Source: Rhyacichthys aspro (lineage: Eukaryota; Chordata; Actinopteri; Gobiiformes; Rhyacichthyidae). From it: a DNA stretch of 64,000 nt. The stretch lies in contig CM072152.1 of the NCBI GenBank assembly GCA_036850595.1, positions 17,745,207 to 17,809,206 on the forward strand, given 5' to 3'. Of the stretch, positions 40,575 to 54,200 are shown one piece after another. The notes beneath the pieces were generated by a model. That model worked only from the letters and a program-made list of their open reading frames with translations, ran no database searches and had not been told where the DNA came from. The position numbers and the translations under genes are program-made. Positions within the stretch are counted from its first letter, which is position 1. Each line of letters opens with the position of its first letter.

Positions 40575-41487
40575 GTACTGCTTGATTCAAGATCTGAGCT
40601 CTTTTATCGCCACTGATGAGTTTGTATGCTCGACTTTGTATCGATACATCCCATATTACCACATTAAGTACTGGCGCATTCAAAATTCAACTTCAAAGAC
40701 TGAGAAAACCTTTTCCTATTGCTGTTAAAAATCTCAAAATGATGCAGTCAGCTGCTGTTTCTTAAGCCTTATGTACATTTGTAACTCAAAATTTTCACTG
40801 CACTGTTTTAAAAAAGCTAGCTAGACAGTCATATAGACGGTATGTGAAGGGTTTATTTTACTTCCATGGATTTGCTTTTTATGACATTTCTAATCAAACA
40901 AGGAACAATCTCTAGTTCAACATTCCCTTTGAAACCGCTGTTCAATCAAATGTGTAAACAGTAGAAGATATGCCTTGAGATGACTCTAAGTTGCTGCTAA
41001 TATTTAGTATTTAATGCCTAATGAATTGTTAAATGCTGGTAATTGCTTGCACCAGTTTTGTTTTTGTTTTTCCCATCCTCCCACCTTTCCATTCTGCTTT
41101 GTATCGTTTGACGGAGCTCTGATCTTGTTCAACTGAGTATTCTGCCAAGAGCAAAATTCAATGAAAACTGCACTATTTCATCAAAACAACTTATGTTACG
41201 ATCTTAAACCAGTGTTTTATTTGGAAAATATTCAGTAGTGGTAATCACATTTCACTTGTGGTTTTAAAAGTATTCTGGAAACCTATTTCCCAGTTTCAGC
41301 ACATATACGGAGGATGGGGAAATGAATGTTGCATATTAAGCTTTGCCAGGTTCCTGATGAGCTAAGCTTCAGATTGGGCAGTGCGCTTTAGGCTCCCGCC
41401 CCTGTCTCTCCAGATTGCACCATTCTCTGGTCCCCGGACTCTTTTTTGTAATTTTAAAATGAATGATGCGTCTCAGCTTAGCCCAAT

Positions 41488-41493
41488 AATAAA
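41488..41493 (+). terminator. Candidate polyadenylation signal AATAAA for celf4
   Basis: AATAAA is followed about 25-40 nt later by a GT-rich stretch (TGTGTTGTGTC), the usual arrangement for cleavage and polyadenylation on the plus strand. It lies about 800 bp from the convergent kiaa1328 stop codon. Confidence 0.45.
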
Positions 41494-41938
41494 GCACAGT
41501 CTAGAACAAAAGTCCTGTGTTGTGTCATATTTATATATAACATGTCCAATGTCTGAGCTATTTTTTACATTCAAATATATATCCTCAAAGTCTTCCTCTA
41601 AGAGTCAGCGCTGGGTTTGCCCCTTGACAAACAGCATTATGTAAGCTGAAGGGAGCGAGCCTAAGAGACGTCGTTATAAGATTTTAACCATTAACAAATG
41701 CCTCCTTGACAACTATTTGACAACTATTTTAGGCTACACACAACCTTCACATACAAATTTGTAAACAACAGACCTGTTAATATTAACAATGCATTCAAGT
41801 TTCAAAAAGTGTGCTTCAAATACATTTTATATCTCAAATAGAGACACAACTTTTGTGATTCTTTTCAATGACGTCATTTTGGAAGCAGTACTGTATCCGT
41901 CCACGTGCTCTAGGTTTTCACTTTTTGCTGCTGTTGTA

Positions 41939-41944
41939 AATAAA
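41939..41944 (+). terminator. Second candidate polyadenylation signal AATAAA for celf4
   Basis: AATAAA overlaps a TGTAAATA motif (41935-41942) and is followed by CTGTTTGTGATGGTGG, a GT-rich downstream element. If used, the celf4 transcript would end only about 330 bp from the kiaa1328 stop. Confidence 0.4.
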
Positions 41945-42120
41945 AGCACACTGTTTGTGATGGTGGCCATGACAGAAAAGCGTTTTTGACAGTGTATTTC
42001 TACTAGCTAACTTTGAAGGGTGCATGTTTAAAAGTATTGCAATGTTGCTTTAAGTATGTGGTAAATACGGAGTTTAACCTTAAATAAGCTGTGGCTCAAG
42101 GTATGGTGGGTGAAAAGTGA

Positions 42121-42126
42121 TTTAAT
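42121..42126 (-). terminator. Candidate variant polyA signal (ATTAAA on minus strand) for kiaa1328
   Basis: TTTAAT on the plus strand reads ATTAAA on the minus strand, 168 nt beyond the hinderin TGA. I saw no canonical AATAAA close to the stop, so this is the best nearby candidate. Support is weak. Confidence 0.25.
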
Positions 42127-42293
42127 ATAAATAATAGCTTATTTGTATTAAAAATAATACACAAAATGTAAGATATAAAATCATGATCATTCTTAAGAAA
42201 AAATGATTTCAGATTTTGAACAAAAAATACAAAAAACAAAAAAGCATCTTAAGTTGTTTTTTTTTACTGTTTTTTCCCTGAATTATATCTTCG

Positions 42294-45200
42294 TCAGCAG
42301 ATGAAGAAAATGTCTTCAAGTATTTTGCTCTCCTCTAGCTCCTGCTGCCGAGTTTGGGGATAGGGAGTGGCTGGTGTCAGACCTCTCAGGACCGGTTTGG
42401 GGGCAGAGCGGGGCAGACGACTCAGTGCTGTTCTGGACCTGCAGGTGGATGTCCTTAGTTTCTCATTTGGACACACAGGGCTGAAGATCTCCAATAGCTC
42501 AGCCAGAGACAGATCCATCCTGAAAAAAAAAACCATCTTTTTTTGTTGTTTTCATTAATTCATCTTCACCCCACTCTGACCTGAGCTTGTTACAAAGGTT
42601 GAACGGACACCGACTACATTAAAAATACAGAACCCGGAGGAACTCTGTGGACAGGCAGAGTGTAAATGAGTATCCATCCACACTATTTGATTTAACAGAG
42701 AATTAACATAAAAAGCCGCAGTTACGTGTGCTTAAACAGAGAAGGTGTAGGCCAGGAGACCAACAGCACTCATGCAAGCTAAATTACACTTGTACTGAAA
42801 TATTTGTCATTCACCTTTCACTTGTTAACAGAGACAATGGGAAAGCAAATCTCTCTTCGAAGTGTTAACAAAATCTTTCTTGCTCAAGTGCCCACTGAAC
42901 CTGAACAAGCAGCGTTAACAAGTCAAAACCACTGGGGCGTCCCAGCAGAAAAACACACTTCTTTGCAGGTGCAGGAGGAAAAAAGGGGAAGAGAACCCAG
43001 TGTTTTCTCCCCTGGAATAGAAATGAGGGGATGGGGAGTGAAATAAATAAACCAAAACGGTGGAGATTAAGCTAATAGAGATTCCATCCCTCAGTCTGGC
43101 TGGCTTGATAAATTATTCAGTGTATACACAGTCCAACGCCAGCCATTTCAGATACAAAACATGAATTCTTTAAAGCACGCTTCACTGATGTTGCTAACAT
43201 AATTCTCTGCTCGTTTGAAGCGGCATCGATTTGCATCGTGCAGCTCGGCGCACAGCTCTCCCAGGTAAGGCTGATCTTTGGCGCGTACTTGTTGATATGC
43301 ATGTGGGTGGTCAGCAGACAGACACTAGTGGAACTTCCAATAAGACTATATTTGTGTTCCTCCGCACGTAACTATAGACCTCAACATGCCATGCTTTTAC
43401 AATTACACTTTAAACCAGCTGTGATTTGTGTTATGTCCATGTTTGAATGAGGACAGAGGCGGTGAACAAGGGTTAAGTCGACTTAAGGATGATAGCTGAC
43501 CAAAATAAGAGTCTGAAAATGTGAAAATAGCCTCATTCCTGTCAACACCAACAGTGAGAGAATATTTGTAAAGGAAGACTGGAAGTGCTTTGAGCAGAGG
43601 GACGATGGCAGACAGAGAACACGGGGGGAGGGACTATGGCTGGGCTCCTTCTCTCGAAATGTGAGAATTTGCATTTTTATTTGTTGATTTATTTAACGGA
43701 CAGGGCTCTCAAACAGCCATCCATCAACAAACGACATGTTGGTAATGAATAATGCATCACTTACCGGCGGTCACAATCTATAACTGTGAGAGTGTGGGGG
43801 GCAGGGGTACAGTTTGGGCAGGACGGGGGGAACCAGAGTGGCACGGGGATGTACGAGGACTGCGAGAATAGTAATAGATTTTTCACAGCGAGCAACAAAG
43901 AACTTCTTTTCTCAGCTCCAGTTGGTGTTGGCTAAAGTTGGGAACAGCTCCACAGTATTAAGATTTGTGTAGGAAGAGACTCCACAGTCGTCATGGACAG
44001 CAGCAGCAGAGATAATGGGCTGGAGACCGAGATGTTAGGTCACTCTAGGATTAGATTTCTTTAACTTATATTTAAATGTGGCATGCCCTGTGGTGACAAC
44101 TACAACACAAAGCAGTAAAAGATATTATTAAAAAGTAAATCTTAATATTTTTACATTGCCCACTCAATTTAATGGATCTTTTCAAATCTTCATAAAAGAT
44201 TCTCCTAAAAGTACTTTGCAAAATGCACCCTGCCGCCTTTGTTCCACTTGAAACTTTGCTTATGTGGTTCTTCTCTTTTATTAAAGATAGCCGTCTCGCC
44301 CCAGCGCCCCTTTTCATTTGCAGTCCAAACAGTAAGATAAAAAACCTATAATGGCCACTGCGTATATCCAGCATGTCAATTTCCCGACCAATCAATAGCA
44401 GGCGGGCTATGGCAGGAAGGATGGAGATGAGGTGGGCGGGGGGGTGTGCTGGACCTGTCTCATTACTAACAAGCAACGGATTCATGAAAGGATTAAGAAG
44501 GTCATTTAATGTTAACCCCAGCTTCGTTTTAAAATTTGCACATCAAGATTGAATAGGTTTAAATTGAATAAACAGAGGTCAGTGCAATTTAAAGAAAACA
44601 GTTAGAGTGGTACATCGATATAAGGCTTTCAGTCACTTTATTAAAGCAAGCTGCTTTAGAATAATAATAATGCATCATATATCATTCAACAATATAATAA
44701 TATAACAATATAAAAACTATTTAATGTACTGCTATAACAAATAGATGGGAAGTTTATTAAGTAGACATGCAATTCTTTTATGTTCATTTTGCAGCACATG
44801 GGACTGTTATGTGTGAGAGAATTTTCTGCTGTCCTAGAGCAGTGAGGAGTCAGACTAAAAGACGTCTTACGCAGGAGAAGTTAACTTACCATCAGTGTGG
44901 ATATGGAGACTCTTAACCCAGTGTGACAGTACTGACCATCCAAAGTCTGACTATGGTTCCTTTGCATGGGTCATTTTATAAGAGGACAAGAAGTAAAGAT
45001 ATTTCCACAATAAAAGAGAGGTGTTATATGAGGTCAAAGGTTATCCACAAATAGACACAAACAGAGCATGATGTGGTACAGACAGAAGATGTGTGTAACT
45101 TATATGCTCCAATATTATGTCTCAATATGTATTGTGAATATTTAAGATTGTGGAAAATTGTATTGATCTGGCAAATTATGGGTCCCCAATAAGGTACACT

Positions 45201-48200
45201 GCCTTTATGAAAAAGAGTTCCTTTTTCATGTCAGTCAACAATCTTTGACGCTGCAAATTTTCGAGGCTTTGTATTTTCTAGTTACATTTTTTTCTTACTT
45301 TAACTTTCTACTTTCTTACGTTAAACTCCTGCTCAGAGTCACATGTGATTTTTTTGCCTGTTATACGTTGGTTTATTTATTTATTTATTTATTTATTTAT
45401 ATTTTTATTTATATTTATATTTATATATAGAGAGAGAGCCTTTTTTTGTCCTCACAGCTGTCACCTACAAAATATGTAACATGTGGCTATTAAAGACATT
45501 TTATTATATTTTACAGCCATCTGTATTATACTTAAATGTATTAATAATGCTAAGCCTCCTAAATCCCCCTAATTATTCTTATTTTTTAACTCAGGTCACA
45601 AAGTTAATTTGACAGTGGCCCTCTGCTTAAAACCAATTGTTATGAAAGCACACAAACTGTAACTAAAACAATCTAATCCAAGTGTTAACAAATGCACAAG
45701 AAAAACAAGCAAGTACAAAATGTTTAAACATTTCATTACTGCCATAAAAACACAGAGTGTAGCTAAGAGTCCAACAATTTTAATAGGTTTCTGAGGTGTA
45801 AATTGAAGGTAATAAGATCTGATACTCTGGGTCCCCTGCTGAAATTAATGGGCATCTGTTTAAGCTTGTGTTTCAACTTGGACCACACACTGCTTTGTTT
45901 AAAAGTTACTCACTGGAAGCTGTAAACTCAGCTGAACATTTTCCTTTAGAAAGGGAAGCGAAAGTCTGTCGATTGACTTCAACACATTTTTTTCCAAACA
46001 GCAGAAAATACCTTTCAAGAATCTGATGTTAATGTGAGCAATAAAGATTCATTGTACAGTGGGAGGGGGAATAAAACAGGGGAAGTCTAATGTCTGTCCT
46101 GAAACCCCTCCTTGCCTTCTTACATCTTTCTCACCAATTCCATTTCTATCCATCTTAACTTCCCTCGCTTCCTATTTCTCACTTTATCCAATGCTCACAC
46201 CCCTCAGTCACTCTCAAACACACTTTTAACATCCCTCGCTCACTCCTGCTTTCTCTTTCTCATTACTCTGGCAGAGAGTGGAGCGAGGGCAGTGTGTGCA
46301 TCCAGAAGTCTGTTCAATTACACCTGCTGCAGGGTCCCTGCTAGGCCGACTAATGGAACGCAGCATGTCTCCTGACAGGCTGGCCACAGTGCTAGCTAGC
46401 CTAGTAAAAAGCTTCATTTAGCTTCTCACAGCTCAAAAAGTTAGCTAGACTAAGAAAAGTCATCATTTAGCTTCTATGATTGCAGAAAAGGGAAAACTTT
46501 TATGACTCAAATCTTGCACTTGAAGAGTATTAATGATATGCAGAAAATGTTCATTTTTGAGGAGTTGAAGATGAGAACTTCACGGCCATTGGTGATTTCA
46601 ATAACCTATGACAGAACTAAAATACTGTCATCCCATAAAATTAGTAATATGCATAAAATGTATTTTTTATGGCTCATGCATAAATTGGACAGCCCTTACT
46701 GAGTCTTTTACATCTGTGACAGAGCACTGCCTGATTCTAAAGTGATCCAGAAGTTATCCTCAGTCAACAGCAAACAGCAGTATTCATTATTTACTCGTTT
46801 AGTCAAACACTGTCAATTACCTTGGCTCTGGGGTCATAGGCTTCAAATCAGGGTTATTTAGGTTTGAAGAGGATCGCACAGGAGATGTGGCCATGTCCCA
46901 CCTGGAGCGCTCAGAGGACTCTGTTGGGAACATATTTACATAAAATGGAATGGCAATACATAACCCAAATTGGTCAATATAGATACATTTACATGTTTAC
47001 ACTTTTACATTACACCAAAATGTTTTATGTACAGAAAATACACATTGAATTCCTATGGATTATCTAAACTTACCTCTGGTTTGGCTGTCACTGTGCACTG
47101 GGACAGATTTTTCATGTAGCACTTGCTCATTTGCTTCTGCAGCTTTGTGTCCCCTGCAAACACCAGATAATACAAATATTTTTGCGTGTTATCATATTGT
47201 CAGTGTGTTTTAGTTCAGTGTGTGTGCAAGGGGAGGTTTTAGAGCGCCTGAATGAACTCGCAGTGTCTGTCTTTCTGACTGACTGAATAACTGAGATTAC
47301 CTGGAGGGTAAATCTTGGTGGGAAGGACCCTCTGGCGGTGGATCTCCAGTCCTTGTTTTTGAGCTGCTGAGATCAGCTGGTTGAAATCTTAAGAAAAAAA
47401 AAAGATAACAATGAAGAAAAAGTACTTGAATCCTCAATAACTGCCAATGAGTGTGAGATAACTTTATTAGAGTAAATAATTAAGTTTTAAATAACATTGG
47501 TATCAGGCATTTTATTTCTGTTTTACCGGTTGTTTTCTAGTAGAGACTGCTGTAGTTGCTGGTTCTGTCTGTTGAGCCGCTCCTCTTGCTCAGCCAGACG
47601 TGCCTGCAGCTTTTCTCTCTCCATCTCCAACTGCATCTTCTGCAGCAGCAGCTGGTGCCGCTTCTCCTCCCAGTCTTTAGGACCCAGCCCAGGACTAGCA
47701 ATGCCCTCCTTACTTGTTGAGGTCTTTGGAGTCTTGTTGTGAGGCCTGTGTTAATATTGTTTGATTCATATCAGCACAACACTTTGAGACAAATGTCTTT
47801 TAGTGAAATTTAAGGAGTATATTACCCATCACACTTATGTTGGTTATTGGGGTTACGGTTTGTCCATTGTTGCGTCTCATAACCACTTTCTGGACCACTA
47901 CAATGGCAAGACTCACATCTGCGGTGCGACTGTGGGATTCCGCACTCACTTTCCTGAGTCCTGTACTGACTGACTGGATCATCAGCTGGACTTGACACAG
48001 AATCACAGGAAAGAGGAGCATGATTGCTCATAGGTTGCGCTGCTCCTCTTCCCCCTGCACCGGCCCGGAGGACATTAGGCTGCGGGGCTTGAGTAGGAGC
48101 AAGGCCGAGGTAGGAGCCATCAAAGAGTGAGCCATTAGTTTGGCTGGTACATGTTCTGCTGGGGGCTTCCTCACTGCTGAGCACCTGGAAGTAGAACAAA

Positions 48201-51200
48201 GAGGACAATAAATGCTTTTTGGCAATTTAAGGAATCCTTTGAAAAACTGGTTAAGTATTACAGCCAAAAATATAACGAAGCTCCATAAAAGCTTAACATG
48301 ATGCTGGGTCAAAATCAGACATGACCAACAGTGTATTAGGAGTCACCAATCTAATTAATTCATGCTGGCAACAGAATAAAAAGCTCTGTCTGGTGCATCC
48401 ACAAGCCACTGTATAAATGCACACAAGGGTGCCAAAAAATCTTTTCAAATTCAGCATGACTTTTATTTTATGTTGACATTTGGTCAGAAGCTTTTTCACT
48501 TTAAAACAATTTCAATACAGTACAGTACAAACTTTACAACCGATTATTACAATCATATGTGGTGCTTTTGTTGCAAATCAGGCTGCAGTCTACACTGGAA
48601 AATACTGTAAGTGTAAGAGGCTACATGAAGCAAAAGCAACTGGAGGAGTGACACCAACTAGACTTTGTAGACCGTTTCTCACTCAACAAAACTGAGCTGT
48701 CGTTTTCAGCTTAAATGGAGCTGTGTGTCTTGTGATGAACGCAACAGTTTGAACAAAGGTAAGTTCACAACTCCATTTACACACTCATATTAGTAAGTGA
48801 TTGAATGTAATGTATAATATCAATGAGTACAATCACTCCCCAACTCCGAATGTTCTGCTCATGAATAATATGACCAAGGTTAGCTCTACTGCATATGTTA
48901 CTCTACTGCACGTTACTGTGGTGATCTAGCCACGCTGAACACTAACAAAGAAAATAATGTGTTTAAGCAAATGCAAATTGTTCCTCAAAAGTGTAAACTG
49001 GCCAATGCCCACAAGATAAAGAGTACTATTTCCAACTGAGCAAAAGTGGCAGGTAAGCCAAGGTCACAAACATTATGAGATAAACATAAGGAGGAAAGCC
49101 CATTTTGTAGTTGACTGGGGAAGAGACTGTGACTAATTTGCCAAGGGTCAGGGAGCAGGCAAACACACATTATTCAGAGCCACCACAGGACAATGAGGTT
49201 GACAACAAGTCATCTATTCTTACAGAGGCTGGACTCAGAGAGGCGTCTTTGCTTCTGAAGTGTCACCTTGAGATACTTTCCACTGTGTTGTAGTCATATC
49301 GAACCACAGACGCAAGTGGACTTCAAAGGTTTGTTGTGCATTATCGACGAGGGACCGCGTGGTGGAACTTATTCAGTATTAGTTGGAGGCTGTCGAGTGC
49401 CTAACCTGAAGTGCACACAACTGTTTTTGAATGTGGTTTCTGTCGGATTATGGACATGTTATTCCGTACCTTACTGTGTGCTGCCGGCTTTGTTAGCTGA
49501 GCGATGGACTCATTGAGCTTGGCCTGTTGCTGAGAAAGATACTGTTGGTAAAGTCCAAGCAACTCCTGGCATTCTTTGTACTGCTGCTGCAAGCCTGGAG
49601 TAACATGGGTTAAGTACTATCACAAAACTTTGAGACTTTATGCAGCATCAGTGGATCTGCAAAGTAAAATTAAAGTTTAGATATTAAAATGTAATTAAAG
49701 CATTCATCTGTGGACATCTAAATGAAAGAAGAGGTGAATTTATTTGAACACCAACTTTGTGTTTCCTGTATTGCACCGTTTTACTCATTACTTTAAATGG
49801 AAGGGAGGTTTTGGAGTGTGTAGGTCTCAGCCATTGCTCAGAGTATAAAATAAAATACAGCAAAGCTATTTCACAGAAGACCAGAGGTGATCCAAACCTG
49901 TATAAACCTGGATTTGACGTTTATTCACTCATGAGCACTAAATTAAAGAATGGTAGACGGGGCATTTTCCAGAAAATCTTGCATATTAAGCCTTAAAAAA
50001 AATAAATCACAAATTTACATATGTCATGTGCTTTAGTAATTAGACTACTTCCTTTAAACAAAATATTAACTCCCAACATTTAGCACAATATGAAACAATG
50101 CTTGTTACCAGACACTATTTCAACTGAAGTGGCAGAGTACAGAATATAAATCTGAAAAAGGCAGGGCAAAAATGAATCCAACAAAATGATTTTTTGTTGT
50201 ACGGAGAGCTGAGCCGGGCCAAGCTGGGCAGTGCTGTGCAAGGCAATCTGCCAGGCAGAGCTGGCGCACACAAGAAAACTAATCTGTGCCTTAGGAGCGC
50301 ACTAATGACATTGCAGCACCACACCGGCCCATACAAAGATAATGAGCATTAGAACAGAAAGACGAGACACATATTTAATAATCACCCTCTGTCTAACTCC
50401 TTTAAGTGAGCACACAAACATATTCCCCACCTGCACTGTGAACAGCCTACACACAAATCTTACAAAATGTCAAACACACACACACTCCGAACAAGACTGA
50501 CCATAAAGACCATTCCCCCAGGTCATATCTTTTTATGATGGTGGCCCTGCTCCTCCAGCTGATGAGTTTCTCAGCGTCAGCCTGAAAAAAAGCCTCCACT
50601 TTGAGAGAAAATCAAGTTCAAAGAAGAGACTTATTGAAGAAATAGTTGGGGGAACACTCCATAAGAAAACACTTTGGTTGTTAGAAGACTTCAATCAGAC
50701 TGTGGAAATGAAACAGAGGAGAAGAGAGGGGAGCGTAGCGACTTTGAATTGAGGACCAGACACCAGACAAATGCAATGCAGCAGCTTCCATAAACATTGG
50801 GAAAATGTGAAGAAACATTTTGATTGAACTCTCCATCTATCTAAGGCTCCTCTCCCGCTGCACTGATAATGTCCATAGAAGTAGTTCTATACGGAGGCTT
50901 AAGGACATCAGAAGGACATCGCAGCGCATAAACCTGCGCTGGGCGGTCTATTTATGCAGCATGAATAGGGTCTTGAAGGGGAGATGCTGAATATGTTTAT
51001 ACAGCTAGACCTTACTGCAATACAAGATTGAAAGTAGTGGACTGAGTTAGAAAGTGCATGCTGCTCTTATTTTACAATTTTTAAGGCACAGTCTATACAC
51101 AGCACAGTTATATGTAGATTAAAAAAAGATAAAAAGCTGTAACAGAGATATAACAGGGAACATACATTGAAGAAAGACCATAGACCTTTACAGGTCTTGG

Positions 51201-54200
51201 ACTTCATATGGCCACAGCATCAGGCATGTGTGTTATTTAAGCACCACACATGAAGGTGTTGACAGGCCGGTGCAGTCCCCCGACAGAGAGTGCTAGGTAA
51301 TCTGAACAGACTGATAAGATTCCAGCTCTCTGCCCATCACTACACTACACATGTTTCCTCCACGGCCTTGGACAGCAGCCAATCAGGGCCAAGCACCTGG
51401 AAAGCCCTAAGTTTACAAAGAGCTGCAAAATGCCAACAATGACTTACTCCTCCCCCCAGCTCCAAAAATACTCAGAATCAAGGGCTTGGTTTAAAGAGGC
51501 TTCAGACGAGGCCTGTCAAAATGATTCACATCCCTGTCAGGCCGAAGCTCAAATGAAATAATGAAATCCACTTCAAGGTGGAACAAATTTGCACAGGAGG
51601 GGGGAATATTTTAAAGCCTACTTTAGCACACTGTGCTAGACAGAGCCTGAGCAGAAATGTGAGAGAAATGGGCTAAAGACTGATGTGTGTATGTTGTAAA
51701 GCAGTGATGGGGAATAAATAGAAAGAGACAGTTTACATAAGTGTTTGAATACTACTACATCTACAGAAGTGACATGTACCAGAACATAAAGAGATGCCTC
51801 AAAACAATTAATTGTCTTCAAAAAAAATCTAACAATCTTAATTGTGATGGTCATTCAATTCATTGGCTTTGATGAAGATGCTTTTTGCTGAATTGTTATA
51901 GACATTTGCTCGAATCTTTCACTATGTACCCTGTCAAAAAAGTAAAAACAACACCACCACCACAAGGCATCTGGCATTCCCACATTTTACTTACTAACTT
52001 TTTCAACAAAGGGTTGTGGAATGGCTTGGACTCAGATGAACTATACATTGATCTAAAGAATTCTTATTCAAAATAATATATTTTTAATTACGCATGCTAA
52101 ATAATTCTAACATATGAACCAAGAACACATTATAAACAAAAAGCTTAATGAGTAAAACACCAGGACCTTATCTGAGAGAAAAAAAACAATAATCCTCTAA
52201 TGCTACAAAAGAAAGCTTTAGAGCATGCTTATCACAAAAAAAGCACATTTGTTAAAACCACATTTCCTCAACCTAAATGTCATGCATCCAAAACTTAGGA
52301 GGGTAAAATGGATTTAGCTCAGCCAATTTTCTTGCACAACATGAAGCATATTTCAATGGTATGTCCTAACAGGGCAGTGATTCCCCTCTCAACATGGCCT
52401 CAAGATTCTCTCCAATTGTTTCAACTCAATAAATGGCATTAGCTTTAGCACCTGCTGTGCCTTATTCTGGATGGAGAAAGTGTAACGATGCATTTTGTTA
52501 GTAACGCCGCCTTGACTTCTGCCCATGCCAAAATGCCTTGAAGTACATGAATGCATCCTTCTTTTCTGAAACAAATTCAATTCAGTGTGTCAGTAAGATC
52601 CAAATGTCAGCAGAACAACCCAAATATCAAGGGTGCTCGTCCCTTTTATCCCAGGTGACTTGAGGCCAAGTCACAGCCCAAATGCTTTATAGCGTCAACC
52701 ACCCTGAATCTTGGTTAGATAAGATAAGTCGAGGCATAATGAAATTAAACTTGACAAGTCTCTCATTCTGCGTGTTTGCCTTTGGTGTCTCCTTAACCTT
52801 TCAGACAAGCGCCGAAACCTTCATGATTCGTGCACTTTAAACGTCCATGTTATCCCCCCTGAGGTGCTTGGATCTGAAGACTTTTCCTCTCAAATACCTT
52901 TTTAATAGAGTTTAGAAGTTTGGTGTAAATGCCAAGTCTCCGAGCCAAAGTGCCTTTAATTGAGTTGTGCTTTCCTAATTTTCTCTGCCGCTGTTGCCAA
53001 TTGTGCAATTTACCAGCCGGGTCAATTACTCTTCATATTTTTCAGTGGTTTTAACCCAAATTGACTGCTGGCCATGCTCTGATTTAACCTGAGCTGAATT
53101 GTTAAGAAGACATTAGAGGATGGTAGGGTGCAAACAAACAGCATAGTACTTCAAATTCAAGCACTAAGCCTTATGTCAGATAATAAGGCAGAGGTGAGAA
53201 ATGTTCACTACTCAACATGCTGGCAGTGTTACAAAAGCACATGGTTAAAGCAAACACTGCAGTCTTCACAGAAAATATAAAATTTCATCTTTGGATGATA
53301 AGATGATTTAGGTGGTTTAGGCCATGGCTCCATCCATGAAATTGATTTTATACACAACAGCGCATAAGCAACAAGCACTTGTAATAAACAAATATTCCTT
53401 GGCCTTTTGTTTCAAATGGAAACGTAATGCAACAAAGTAATATGACTTTACCTAGGGCAACACTGCCCCCTACAGACATATCTCTGGGAAAACATATGTA
53501 GCCACAAAGGAGCCTGAGCCACAAATTCATCATGTCATCAAAACATTCATCAAACGTTTCTAAACTTTACATGGAAGTGACACCTTTAAATGTATTATAT
53601 CTAAATATGGTAAATAAGATTATGAAGAAAGCATCTGGACATAGTTTTTTTTAGGTAGAAGATGTTTTGTCTTTTTTTTTTTTAATCACATCTTTTTTTT
53701 TTAAGTCTTGGATGACTGACAAACTCCACATTTTTATTTATATTGTCCTTGTGAAGTCTGTTAAAAAATGCATATGTATACACTATATTAAAACAGAAAT
53801 AATATTCTGTATGTAAGTCAGGAGTTGACTTTTAAAAATTAACTTTTTTGCTGTGAGGCATGATGGAGCAAGAGATTTAGACTTCAGACTTTTTAGTTCG
53901 AATATTCTAACATCAGCCTTCACTAATTTAAAGCGTTTGCATTGTAATAATAAAAATGGTCTTAAAGTTACATTTAAAAATTAGTTAAAAATATCTCTGT
54001 GATGAATAAAAGGATACTCTCCCTTTCTTGTGCAATGATCAGGTTTTGTTCCTCTAGCTGTTGAATTTTGCACTCAAAAAGTCCTTGTTCATCTTTCAGA
54101 CGTTGGACTGACTCCTCTTTTTCTTCACTCACTCTGGAGAAAAGGAAAGATACATAGAACAGTAAGATACAATACAATTTTATACATTTAAATGTGAAAT

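Larger units (their letters stand above)
36760..41515 (+). other. celf4: Probable celf4 3' UTR, possibly a spliced terminal exon
   Basis: The sequence after the celf4 stop carries no convincing ORF. A donor-like GGACAG|GTCAGA lies at 34982/34983 and a good acceptor, pyrimidine-rich then TGTGTGCAG, ends at 36759. The 3' UTR may therefore be spliced, with a terminal exon from 36760. The block includes AT-rich runs around 37565-37600 and 37840-37980, a TGTAAATA (Pumilio-type) site at 38166-38173 and an ATTTA-rich stretch at 40543-40574. The AATAAA at 41488-41493 is followed within about 30 nt by the GT-rich TCCTGTGTTGTGTC, a plausible end. A second AATAAA lies at 41939-41944 with GT-rich sequence after it. 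Transcription is inferred from position and polyA signals only; neuronal CELF genes often have long 3' UTRs. Confidence 0.5.

Noticed and set aside
47074..47387. Second open frame through hinderin exons 9 and 10
   Set aside because: The alternative frame looks protein-like but conflicts with the phase of exon 8 and meets a stop in exon 11. The chosen frame runs uninterrupted to the natural end.
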